In this document: in pieces, positions 31,485-42,000 of the stretch
Position numbering within the stretch: the stretch's first letter is position 1
Layout of the letters: every line of letters begins with the position of its first letter
DNA from: Diphasiastrum complanatum
Lineage: Eukaryota > Streptophyta > Lycopodiopsida > Lycopodiales > Lycopodiaceae
Length of the DNA: 64,000 nt
NCBI GenBank assembly: GCA_029204225.1
Contig: MU831925.1
Span: 32,706-96,705 of the forward strand
Direction: 5' to 3'
Notes under the pieces: generated by a model
Databases searched by the model: none
What the model saw: the letters and a program-made list of their open reading frames with translations, nothing else
What the model was told of the DNA's origin: nothing
Translations under genes and position numbers: made by a program

Positions 31485-33518
31485 ATGGAGGACCATCTTG
31501 AAGAGTTACGAGCATTGACGGACGGAGAAGAGCTGACTCGAGAATACAGCTCTCGCATGCATCGAGATTGCACCAGGTCCAAGTCGAGAAAGAAAGAGCG
31601 TATGCACTCCACAGTGGCACCCCTCCATGAAGAGATGGGTGGCCCTTCTGAACCTACACCAAGAGATGAACCCTTGCCAGAGGCACAACAGGACCTCTTT
31701 GAAGTGAAGATGCGGCAATACTTATCAAGCGCAATGACGGCTATGCTTAGCGAGGTGAAGAAGGATAGAGAAACCGAAAGGAAAGAATGGCAAACATCCT
31801 TGCGAGCCATGAATCTTACCCAAATTAACCTTGCTAGAGAAATGAGAGACGGGCTAACACAGCTCGAAGCCAGGTTTGAAGAGTTGGAAGCAACTAGGGA
31901 GAATGCAGTGGCGCCTCCTCCACAGATACCAAGAGAACCACGAGCGCGAACCACGGAGGGCCCAAGAAAGACTGCCAAAGTGAAAGCACCACCTACTTTC
32001 AAAGGAGAGCGTGACATTCGAGTTGTGGAAGATTGGTTGTTTCACATGGACCATTACTTCCGTCTAATGAACACTCCTGAGGAAGAAAGAACTGACTTGG
32101 CATTAGCATATTTTGAGGGCTACACTACAAATTGGTACTGGATGGCAGGAATGCATTTTCAAACATGGGACGCATTCAAAGCCGCGTTACGAGAGGAGTT
32201 CATACCGAAGGATTCACACATGAGATTGAGGACAGAATTATCGGGGCTCAAACAGAAAGGGTCATTGCGAGAGTACCTCAATAGATTCAGACAGAGTGTA
32301 TGGGTTATTGAAGATATGTTTGAGGCGGACAAAACTCATTACCTATTGTCTGGAATGCAATCCTGGACCCGACGTGCGATAGACAGCTACATGCCCCATG
32401 ATTTCAATTCAACTATTCGAGCGGCTGAAATGGTTTGTGATTATGAGAGCACATTGGCACCAGCTGCTCCCGCAACCTCAACAAGAGTATTTAGTGGATC
32501 CAGACCGAGTCCGAGCTTCTTTTCAAGGGGGGACTCAGCTCCAAATGGCAACCAAGCTTCGAGTAGCGTGAATAAATTCCCAACAAAAACAGGGTTTGGC
32601 AACCAAGGTAACAATGGAGGGAACATGTTCCAGAGAAGAAACAATGTTGGACCTTCAACTAGCCACAGCAACAGCTCACCAACAGTGGGCAGTTCCATGC
32701 GTTGCTTCAACTGTCATCAGCAAGGTCACTCTTGGAGATCATGCCCCAAACCATTGAATAAGCAAATCATGGCTGCCATTGAAGGATTTGATAGGATGGA
32801 GAGAGAGGCATTTGATCAAGAAGATGGTGAACAAGATGATGAAGAGGACCCAGAAACGGATTTGACGGAGTCTGACCTGAATGCTTTGCAACAGATAGGG
32901 GCACTTGCGGCTTATCGTGAACATCTTATGGCGACTCCTGCGAGAGGATCCAAGTTATTGTACCTGAAAGGCTGTATTCAAGACAGGATCATTTACTTCA
33001 TGGTAGACCTGGGGGCGTCACATAACTACTTGTCAGAAAAACTGACAGGAGAATTGGACATCCAATGTGAAGAAAATGTGACTCCTATTTGTGTGGAGAC
33101 CGCAAAAGGTACAATGACCACTTGTAGATTGGCAACCAACTTACCAATCTCTCTGGGAGCCTGGAAGAATCGACTAACGTTCACAATCTTGAAGATGGAT
33201 GCCTTCGACGCTATTTTGGGATTAAGCTGGTTTAACGAACATGTGGTGGCCTTCTTGGCAAAAGGGATTAACCTTGTGTTATTATATAATGGCAGGAGAC
33301 CTTGTGTTGTCAGAGCTGTGCCAGGGGACCAACTAGAAAAGAACGACACAAATGAACCTGAGCCAACCATTCCTCCCAATCTCATTCACCTATTTAACGA
33401 AGGACAACCAACAGTGACAGACCAGCTGACACGGGAACAAATGGAGCCAAAATTGCCTATAGTCTCTACATCAAAGGTGAATTCAAGTGCCGATGCAGAG
33501 CTCAAGGAGCTCACCTAG
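31485..33518 (+). CDS. Gag-protease protein of B(+)
   Basis: A 677-residue ORF starting at the same ATG context as the minus copy. Gag core about 171-320 (FKGERDIRVVEDWLFHMDHY; WDAFKAALREEFIPKDSH), zinc knuckle C407/C410/H415/C420, acidic stretch 445-462, and retropepsin about 489-590 with VDLGASHNYL and AILGLSWF. It is almost identical to the 687-residue protein at 9842-11905 apart from scattered substitutions such as R to W near residue 219 and S to F near 279. Its C-terminus differs: a partial duplication of ~130 bp (33390-33517 and 33548-33667) puts a stop ten residues early, and the original ending LDDQTKYLES lies downstream in the second unit. No polymerase follows. Product would be particle-forming Gag plus protease. 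Confidence 0.9.
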   Translation: MEDHLEELRALTDGEELTREYSSRMHRDCTRSKSRKKERMHSTVAPLHEEMGGPSEPTPRDEPLPEAQQDLFEVKMRQYLSSAMTAMLSEVKKDRETERKEWQTSLRAMNLTQINLAREMRDGLTQLEARFEELEATRENAVAPPPQIPREPRARTTEGPRKTAKVKAPPTFKGERDIRVVEDWLFHMDHYFRLMNTPEEERTDLALAYFEGYTTNWYWMAGMHFQTWDAFKAALREEFIPKDSHMRLRTELSGLKQKGSLREYLNRFRQSVWVIEDMFEADKTHYLLSGMQSWTRRAIDSYMPHDFNSTIRAAEMVCDYESTLAPAAPATSTRVFSGSRPSPSFFSRGDSAPNGNQASSSVNKFPTKTGFGNQGNNGGNMFQRRNNVGPSTSHSNSSPTVGSSMRCFNCHQQGHSWRSCPKPLNKQIMAAIEGFDRMEREAFDQEDGEQDDEEDPETDLTESDLNALQQIGALAAYREHLMATPARGSKLLYLKGCIQDRIIYFMVDLGASHNYLSEKLTGELDIQCEENVTPICVETAKGTMTTCRLATNLPISLGAWKNRLTFTILKMDAFDAILGLSWFNEHVVAFLAKGINLVLLYNGRRPCVVRAVPGDQLEKNDTNEPEPTIPPNLIHLFNEGQPTVTDQLTREQMEPKLPIVSTSKVNSSADAELKELT

Positions 33519-34055
33519 TGTGACCAAGCGAAAACTCACCTTTTTAATGAAAGACATCCAACAGTGACAAACCAGCTGACGCGAGGTCAAATGGAGCCAA
33601 CATTGCCTGCAGTTTCTACGTCAAAGGTGAATCCAAGTGCCGATGCAGAGCTCAAGGAGCTCAACCTGGACGACCAAACGAAATATCTAGAGTCCTAGGG
33701 GACTCATCCAGATGTGCGACGACAACGACATATCTGAGGCTTAAGGGTGCCGTGAGTACCTTTCTCTTTCATGCTAATAAAGTAAGCCGCATTTCTCATT
33801 GAGGAGTGAGCTTCAGTTTGATGTCTAAGTGCAGCAGCTTCACACAGGTTTTACGTAAGTGAACTAGATCCACACTTTTCCTGTGCTGGGTGTAAAACAC
33901 AATATCATTACTCTGCTTTACAATTGGTTTCCTTTGGCCGGTGAATCAAGCCCGTGCCCTTGTATATGTGACTAAAGTCTGGCCGGTGAATTAAGCCCGT
34001 GCCATGAGTCTTAGGTTCTAGTTTGGCCCTGATGAGGACATCAGCTTTCTCAAAC

Positions 34056-34065
34056 GAGGGGAGGA
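34056..34065 (+). other. Polypurine tract of B(+)
   Basis: GAGGGGAGGA directly before the 3' LTR. Confidence 0.85.
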
Positions 34066-34985
34066 TGTTGTAAAGCTGACTTGGGTGCACCCAGCGTGTC
34101 CTGTAAGACTCAAAGGGGTGACACTCCCTAAGGTCCCAGAGCAAGTTAGAATGTCAAGGACTGAGCCTCCGACCTGTGGTGAGCCAGTCAAGTAGTCACA
34201 AAGTCATGAGCTAGCTCTGGAGCTCGAGTCATGGCCTAGTCAGGAAAGCAGGTTGATTCGGCCGCCGGGACGGCTCCCGGGACCCATGTCCGGGAGCCAG
34301 ACTGATTCTGCCAGGCTTGCCAGGCTTAATCAGCAAAATAAAAACTAAGTCCTAAAAAGCGTGCTTTACCAGAAAGCACTATGTTTCAGAACAGAGGGGG
34401 TGCGCCGAATCACAGCAGAACTATAGGGGGAGTCCGGCAGACAGAAACTTGGGCAGCTCAACCAGCGCCAGGAATCCAGTCGCCAGGTCTCAGCTCCCTC
34501 TACCAGCACGAGCCAGGCACAATGCCCAACACGTGTTGGTGGCCCCGAGACCGGTCAGTCTATGTATGAATGTAACCTCTTCCAAATCTAATAAAGTTGA
34601 TCCTTGGGGATGATTACCATTTCGGTTTCGCCTCCGGGACTGGTCCAAGTGGAAGGACCCTTACTACAACCTTTTTGCGTCGCTGGCGCCTAAGGGTCCC
34701 TGTCATCGACATGGGGCTTGCCGCTATGCCAATTGGTCAGTTTGGCGACCACTATGCCTTGGATTTCATGTGTGGCTTGTCTTTGCCTTTGGTTACCTTT
34801 TGGGGACGGATTCTGAGTTGGCTTTCGGGTTGGTTGGGATTCCAGTTTTCCTAAGTCTGAATGGTTAAGCTTGTTACGTTTCTGAGTTGGCTTTTATGTA
34901 AGTGCATGATGGATGAATGTTAGACTTAAGCGCGTGTTGGGGAAACCGCTCAAGTCCCAGCGCCCTTTGAGGCGCCGACGCAACA
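34066..34985 (+). repeat. 3' LTR of B(+)
   Basis: 920 bp, same length as both LTRs of B(-). A moderate number of differences from the 5' LTR means this copy is somewhat older than B(-). Confidence 0.92.
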
Positions 34986-35729
34986 CCCATGGAAGCTCCT
35001 TTCCATACTTGTATGTCGTCCACACACAAATGTAAATTCCTCCTTCAACTCCCAACTAGATCAGATCACCTGGAAGAAGTTAAGCAACCAGGGGTTATTC
35101 AGGTCCAAACAAGCACACCACAAACGAACATACCAACCAAAGCAAACACAGAGGATCCGTCTCAAGCCACATTCCCCTTGAGACCGGACGTAGGACCTTT
35201 GCCTAACCGCACCCACACAAATCTATCACAGAATTAGCCCACGGGGAAACATCCATCCAACCATCCGTGCTTAAACCATTAAGCAGCACATTGCCTCAGT
35301 CACGCCCCACCACTTTTTGGTCGATAGCCCTTATAGCTAAACGATGGGCAGCTATCCCGCACTGGCAGCTAACCACCCATGCTTTACACCCAAATTCGAG
35401 CAGCATCTCTGTATCAATGGTTAACCCGTACAGTTCGAATATGTCACCCCGCACCCCACAAGGCACAGACCGTGCTTTCACCAACCTAATGACAACACAT
35501 TCCCTCATCTGTCCTACGTGCAGACGGCGCCAGGCCCGAACCGCGAAAACTGACCGTGCTTACACCTCGAGGGCAGCACTTTGACTCATCAAGTCCCCCG
35601 TTCTGCCGACCACCCCGACCGTGGACGCACCCGTGCTTACACTGTGGGCAGCACCTTGCGCAAGGGTTGTCCTGACAAATCCCAAAACGTGGCCATCCCT
35701 GTGAGACTTGCGTAGCTGACCGGCTAGTC

Positions 35730-35742
35730 GGCTCTGATACCA
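35730..35742 (-). other. Primer-binding site of B'
   Basis: Minus strand TGGTATCAGAGCC, two bases inside the 5' LTR end at 35745. Confidence 0.9.
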
Positions 35743-35744
35743 CA

Positions 35745-36658
35745 TGTTGCGCTGGCGCCTCAAAGGGCGCTGGGACTTGAGCGGTTTCCCCAACACGCGC
35801 TTAAGTCTAACATTCATCCATCATGCACTTACGTAAAAGCCAACTCAGAAATGTAACAAGCTTAACCATTTAGACTCAAGAAAACTGGAATCCCAACCAA
35901 CCCGAAAGCCAACTTAGAATCCGTCCCCAAGAGGTAACCAAAGGCAAAGACAAGCCACACATGAAACCCAAGGCATAGTGGTCGCCAAACTGACCAATTG
36001 GCATAGTGGCAAGCCCCATGTCGATGACAGGGACGCTTAGGCGCTAGCGACACAAAAAGGTTGTAGTAAGGGTCCTTCCACTTGGACCAGTCCCGGAGGC
36101 GAAACCGAAATGGTAATCATTTCCAAGGATCAACTTTATTAGATTTGGAAGAGGTTACATTCATACATAGACTGACCGGTCTCGGGGCCACCAACACGTG
36201 CTGGGCATTGTGCTTGGCTCGTGCTGGTAGAGGGAGCTGAGACCTGGCGACTGGATTCCTGGCGCTGGTTGAGCTGCCCAAGTTTCTGTCTGCCGGACTC
36301 CCCCTATAGTTCTGTTGTGATTCGGCGCACCCCCTCTGTTCTGAAACATAGTGCTTTCTAGTAAAGCACGCTTTTTGGGACTTGGTTTTTATTTTGCTGA
36401 TTAAGCCTGGAAAGCCTGGCAGAATCAGTCTGGCTCCCAGACATGGGTCCCGGGAGCCGTTCCGGTGGAAAAATCAACTTGCTTCCTGACTAGGCCATGA
36501 CTCGAGCTCCAGAGCTAGCTCATGACTTGTGAATACTTGACTGGCTCACCATAGGTCGGAGGCTCAGTCCTTGATGTTCTAACTTGCTCTGGGACCTTAG
36601 GGAGCGTCACCCCTTAGAGTCTTACAGGGCACGGTGCACCTGAGTTAGCTTTACAACA
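35745..36658 (-). repeat. 5' LTR of B'
   Basis: 914 bp, TGTTGCGCTGGC...TTTACAACA on the plus strand; partner of 25164-26081. Confidence 0.88.
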
Positions 36659-36700
36659 GCCGGGGACATAGCTGGTGCCAGTGGCGCCGGAAGTAAAGTT
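36659..36700 (-). repeat. Outer reverse A LTR, last fragment
   Basis: Begins with the GCCGG duplication and GGGACATAGCTGG, then matches the reverse A LTR up to GGAAGTAAAG, where it stops about 20 bp short of the LTR end. Confidence 0.65.
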
Positions 36701-37290
36701 TAGAGGTTTTCTTTGTTGTCCTCCTCATCTACGTCAGTAGCTTCCTCCTCAGCCCCTTTGCCTTTATCTTGTTTTTGGGTGTTTAAGATAGTGTCTTCAT
36801 CATTCGAGGATACAGGGCTCCTTGGTTTATGAGAAGACCCACCTGAAACTGGAACAACAGCTAAAGTTTTGTCTGCAGCAAAAGTTTTTGTAACAACATC
36901 CTCTTCTGCTTCCTTTGAAGCTACTACTGCATCAACCTCCATGGTAGTAGAATATACTGGCTGGTCTTGTAGAGCAGGGGCACCATGTAGGAGGCTCAAT
37001 AATCTTCGTTGTTGTTAGCATCTTTGCTGCTGAAGACATCCTGCTCAATCTCTGTCAGAATGCCGAAATGGTTGCACAGATGTGAGATATGTGCTCCCAC
37101 CCCATAGCAAACTTCTTGTTCTTGACCTAGCGCAGGAATGCCTTGTAAGCTATTGTACCAAAGCACACTAGCTGGCTTGCCAAAGCATCCAAAGATAACC
37201 AAAATTTTGTGTCGAAATGGTGGCATCAGCATTGATAATAAACAAGACCTGGTTTGCATATTTGCACAGGAGCTTGAGCTAGGCATCCTT
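36700..37290 (-). pseudogene. Unknown ORFs, probably one broken gene
   Basis: Two adjoining minus-strand frames: 36996-37286 (96 residues, includes GYGVGAHISHLCN-like sequence near the end and EIEQDVFSSKDANNNED) and 36700-36999 (99 residues, very acidic C-terminus, KGKGAEEEATDVDEEDNKEN). Coding sense seems to continue upstream in another frame to about 37330. I do not recognise a domain. It could be the C-terminal part of a host-like or transposon ORF that the A LTR truncates. Confidence 0.3.
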
Positions 37291-37699
37291 CACCATTTTA
37301 ATTTTGTACCCCTTGCTTGGTACAAAACACTTCGACAAAACATATTTCGACTCTTCAATGGTCACTTTCATAAAAACGGTCGGCTTAGAGATAATCTTTA
37401 GTTAAGTCAAGACCGTTAAAATTTAAAAATAATCATGCCTACGTAATCTTCCACATGGTCATAAATGTGAATGATCTTTTATAACACGTGTACATTTACA
37501 CATTTAATAAAAAGATATTTACTAAATTCAAAAAATGATTAATGAATAAACTAATAAATAATTATTAATTAAATAATTATTAATATAAAAAGAAAACAGA
37601 AAAATTCGGAAAGACAAAACTTAGACAAAAAAATTCGAGAAGAAGAAAAAGAAAATTTTGAGATGTATTCTCAAAAAGATAATCGAAAGATTCTCAAAA

Positions 37700-39080
37700 G
37701 ATCCTCCCCTCGAAAACCTTCGTCAGAGATAATATTTTTTCAGTCTGGAACCATTAATACGTGTTGGCAATAACTCACCGTCCAATGACCGAAGCTGAAC
37801 AGGATTGTTTTCAAATACTTCAATGACCTTGTACGGTCTCATCCATGTCATATGTGGCTTTCCAGAAATTTTTTGATGATAATTGTCATAGATCAAAGCA
37901 TAATCATCAATCTTAAGATTAACAGTTTTGATACACGTATCATGCTTTTTCTTTCACTCCTCTTGTATTTTCTCTATAACATCCTTTGAATTGCTTCGAG
38001 ATTCGGATAGTTCTTCAATGGTTAACAATCTTTTGTTAATACAGTCTGTATCTGTTCATTCTACTTGTATTCGAAAAGTTGGCACCTCGAATGCATACCA
38101 TATGTAAGAAAGTAAGACGTCTATTTCATTGTAATCTTCTCTGTATTTCTATATGCCTAGAGCACTAAAGGTAAATTTTGATCCCAATCTGTAGCATGTG
38201 CAACAATGATCTTATTCAAGATCTTGCATAATATTCCATTCGCTCTCTCAGTTAATCCATTGTCTTTAGGATTATACGGGATTGTCTTTTTGTGCTTGAT
38301 CATAAAATAAGTAGTCAATAGTCAGATCATATCACTAAGAGAATGGGTACCATGATCATTGACTAATTCAAGAGGACAACCATAATATGTAGTTATAGAC
38401 TTGATTAAAAAATAGAGACAGTTTTCGCATCGTTTCATTTCGTCGCTTCCACTTCAACATTCTTCATTGCATAATCTATTGCAACCAAAATATTATCGAC
38501 ACTTTGTGTGTCGAGTAACTAGCTTTATTGGACTCACAAAATCAATCCCTCATTTTTCAAATGGTACAATTGGAATTAATTCACCAATAGGCTTTCTTCG
38601 TGTCGAATTGGCCAACTTGATATTGTTTTGGGCTGGTTGAATATTGGTCAAACTCAAGGCATGAGCAGTGTCTTCAGTTATGATGTTGACACTCAAATTT
38701 GAGTCAATCAGTATTTTTTCGATTAGAGATCTAGCAATTATGACATCAATTTCCAGTGCTCCAAGATCTCCAAGGTCAATGGATAATATGTCTGGCAGAG
38801 AAATTGGTTTCTTCTTCTTAGGAGCAGAGAGAGACCTTTTAACTGTTGGCGATTGTTATCTGCCAACAATTGCTCAACAGTTATATTGGGGCGAGATGAT
38901 GAACCAATATCAGTTACTATATCATAATCTTTCGTCTTTGCTTTTGAGATAGGCTTATCAATAGTGGCTTCCGAAAGTTTCGTCTTCGTGATTTCCATGT
39001 CCCCTTCCTCAAAGCTGACTTTCTTTTCTACAACGGCTATATGCAATTTGATATTAATAATGTCTTTTGCTTCCACAGAA
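37700..39080 (-). pseudogene. Heavily decayed Ty3/gypsy protease-integrase remnant
   Basis: On the minus strand a retropepsin-like stretch (residues like ILIDSNLSVNIITEDTAHAL near 38710-38650) leads within ~200 bp into an integrase core (EKWGIDFVSPIKL, then NILVAIDYAMKNVEVEATK near 38560-38430). The integrase C-terminal motif PVQLRSLDGELLPTRINGSR follows near 37830-37750. The RT and RNase H between protease and integrase are missing. Many stops and frameshifts make this an old, dead copy, unrelated in sequence to B'. No LTR was identified for it. Confidence 0.65.
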
Positions 39081-42000
39081 ATATCCTTTGAGAATAACTC
39101 GGCTTCATCACGATCACAATCAAGATCAGCTTTAAGATCTTTTGTTATTGACTTGTTCTAAGATTTCTTCTTCAAGGACTTTCGTCTCTTCTTTGAAGAT
39201 ACTTTCAGGTCAGGTTTTGAGGAACTCGTAGTTACTTTAAATAACTTCTCGACATCACTTGGCCCAAAATGGTCAAATATCTTTGACTGTTTCATTTCAA
39301 TAACATCAACCTTCTATACAACAACATCAGCCAAAGATTTTAGTTTCGTATCAGTGGTAGCAGCAGGTGTAGCAACATACTGATACTTTGGACGCGGCTT
39401 CAGCGGTTGTGGACAGTCTACTTGTGGCCAGGTTCTTTACAATTTGAGCAAAAGGGTATAAATCCGATCGATTAGGATCTGGATTAGGATCGGGATCAGA
39501 CTTTGGATTTACGAGTTCAGAACCTGGTTCAGCTGTAGTAGAAGCTTCAAGAAGCGGGTACTTAGATAAGGTGATTCTTCTCTTTGCAAAGATTCCTGAA
39601 GTCTTTTGAAAAATGCTTCTTGAAGTTTTCGATATCTTTCTAGTCGAGCAGCTCTATCTGACATACACTGGAATGGAGATGGAGTTGTCAGTTTGCATCA
39701 ACTTTATTTGTCTATCCTCGGCAACGGTGCCAAAAATTGGCATATGTCATGATACATGGCAAAAAAGAAACTCGCAAAACTCGTAAAAAATCTACTCGCA
39801 AAATGCCAAACCCCGTTTGTGTAGATATTGTATTGCATGCTTGGTAGATGTCTATTTTAATGATGCATTAATAGTATTTTAGCTAGTTCATAGAGGTTTA
39901 GGATTTCATTTAGACATGTGTTAATTAAGTTTTTATTTTATTCATTTTCGTAAGTGATTTTGATCAAACTAGTGAGCTAGTATAAAAAATACTTCACATC
40001 AAAGGAAGCGATTGTTGATGCAACTATACTTGGCTTAGATTTATATTTATAATCATTTTTGGATCTTAAGTTTCACAATTATCTCCAAACACTAGCTTTT
40101 CATCAATGTCTACACTCTTGTACAACGAGAACCATATGTGAGGTCATTTATATGTGATAAAACTTTGAAATTTGCATATCAATCGTCATCTCAATTGCAA
40201 TATGACAACTAAAACAAAATGATTAGAGACTCTTTTTTAAATTAAACTATTTTGAAAAAAAAATATTAAAATTTTGAATGTTAGATATACAAATATTATA
40301 AAAAATTTAAATTTCTTTATTTTTTCAAATATTAAAAATAAAATAAAAAACATAAGTTATTTTTTTTTTCGTGAAAAATACTTAACATCAAAAGAAGCGA
40401 CTGTTGATGCAACTATACTTGGTTTAGATTTATATTTATAATCATTTTTTGGATCTTAAATTTCACAATTATTTTCAAACACTAATTTTTCATCAATGTC
40501 TATACTCTTGTACAACGAGAACCATGTGTGAGGTTATATAACGAGAACCATGTGTGAGGTTATATATATGTGATAAAACTCTGAAATTTGCGTATCAAAC
40601 ATCATCTCAATTGCAATTTGACATCTAAAACAAAATGACTTAGAGACTATTTTTTTAAATTGAATTCTTTTGAAAAAAATATCAAAATATTGAATGTTAG
40701 ATATATAAAGATTAAAAAAAAATTGACTATTTTTATGTTTTATATATTAAAAATAAAATAAAAAATATAAGCTATTTTTTTGGTTTTTAATTTTTTTTTT
40801 AATTAGAGTATCAGATTATTCATCTAAAAAATTATAAAATAATTTCAGGCTTTTAAATTTTAAAATATTAAATTTTGAGATCCAATTATAATTTTAAGCT
40901 ATTTAAATAGTATAAAAATTTTCAGCTCAATTTATTCATTTAAAAAAAAGTAAAAGATGTATAAATTTGACTTTTTTAACAATAGTTATAATGACTCTGA
41001 CAGAGCACATCCCTCAGTATTCTAGAGCCAAAAGAATGCCTCCAAGGCTAGAAAAACAACACTGCAATTTGAATTCCCGAATCTTTCACCTCATGTATAT
41101 GTTCTTCGATTTCAAATTGTTTTTCAATAGGTATTGAGACATGTTGCAATCTCATTGGCATTGGATTGTAGTCCCCAATAATTTTCAGTTCCAATTTTGT
41201 TTGACTTTTTAACATGGCACATTATGCTTTTGAATGAAGGTGCATCTCTTGATGTTGGCATTTGTTGTCATCTTTGTATTGAGTCATGCAAGAAAATTAA
41301 AAAAGGAGTAATCTTGTTTATAAAAGCATATGAGATTAAACTATGAAAGAAAGGCCTAAAATATTGCAAAACATTAAGAATGTCCCCTTTCAAAAAACAT
41401 CGTTTCTTTAGAATTATATTCTTATCTCAACACTTTGCACTGAATTTTACTTTTTCAGAAGATTAAATGCAAGAAAATCAGACTCCACATAACATATAAT
41501 TAATATAATAGTAAATTTGTGAGTCCAAAAAAACATGATAGCTATTATAATTCTTGACAAAAAGGCTTCCTTTCATAAGATTAGTTTCAAACGATATACG
41601 AATATCGTTCATTTAGACATATAGTTTATTTTATCAAAAAAGACATTCCATTAATATCCTCTTTCAATTCTTAGTCGATGTATCAAAGATTTGATATAAC
41701 TTCTAGCTTCCCATTCAGAAAAACTGGAGTTCATTAAACCAAGCTCAAGAGCAAAAGCAATTGACTCTTATCTTGTCATTTTTTTCCAATCTGCGAGACC
41801 AATGAGGAGTTCCACTTGTTCTGGATCAAACTCCTCGCTTAAAAACCGAACAATTTGATTTGTTCTATGTTGCAGATCCTACAACACACCATCAAGTCTT
41901 GGTTTTTTGGTGGCATTGAAAGAAGATTAAATTCTATTCATCTTTAATTAAGTTTTTTATTTAACCATTTAAACTAATGGCTGCTAAAATGTTCTTTTAC

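Larger units (their letters stand above)
29749..34985 (+). mobile_element. Element B(+): gypsy-type, gag-protease only, complete
   Basis: 5,237 bp with LTRs of 903 bp (29749-30651) and 920 bp (34066-34985). Perfect CCCAT duplications at 29744-29748 and 34986-34990. PBS 30654-30666, purine tract 34056-34065. It has the same plan and nearly the same sequence as B(-). The 5' LTR lacks 17 bp after TTGATCCTTGGG. It sits inside the protease region of B', so it is younger than B'. Confidence 0.92.
26322..35006 (-). pseudogene. Ty3/gypsy chromovirus polyprotein (PR-RT-RH-INT-chromodomain), broken
   Basis: Read on the minus strand: a retropepsin with FMIDSGASHNY (near 29680), RT with [14 protein letters not shown] and the catalytic [11 protein letters not shown] (near 28630), RNase H starting PFEIHTDASNFAIG (near 28210), an HHCC zinc finger (near 27600-27500), integrase core with SMDFIVQLP, IISDRDTKFVG and QTDGQTERVNR (the D, D and E), and a C-terminal chromodomain with EYLVKWLRAPLIEASWEYED (near 26500-26430). 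The chromodomain would steer insertion to marked chromatin. Breaks: TGA at 29027-29029 (possibly from CGA), a frameshift near 28410, TAG at 28329-28331, and the B(+) insertion inside the protease leader at 29744-34990. The first in-frame ATG upstream of the insertion is at 35004-35006. No gag precedes it. 26322-28310 remains one open frame of 662 residues. Confidence 0.9.
25164..36658 (-). mobile_element. Element B': gypsy chromovirus with pol but no gag, split by B(+)
   Basis: LTRs at 25164-26081 (918 bp) and 35745-36658 (914 bp), with perfect GCCGG duplications (25159-25163, 36659-36663). PBS is at 35730-35742 and the purine tract at 26082-26091. Removing B(+) and one CCCAT copy joins the leader to a protease-RT-RNase H-integrase-chromodomain reading frame. 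No gag core or zinc knuckle is present. LTR sequence is the B type. It is older than the B elements: pol has two stops and a frameshift. Confidence 0.88.
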
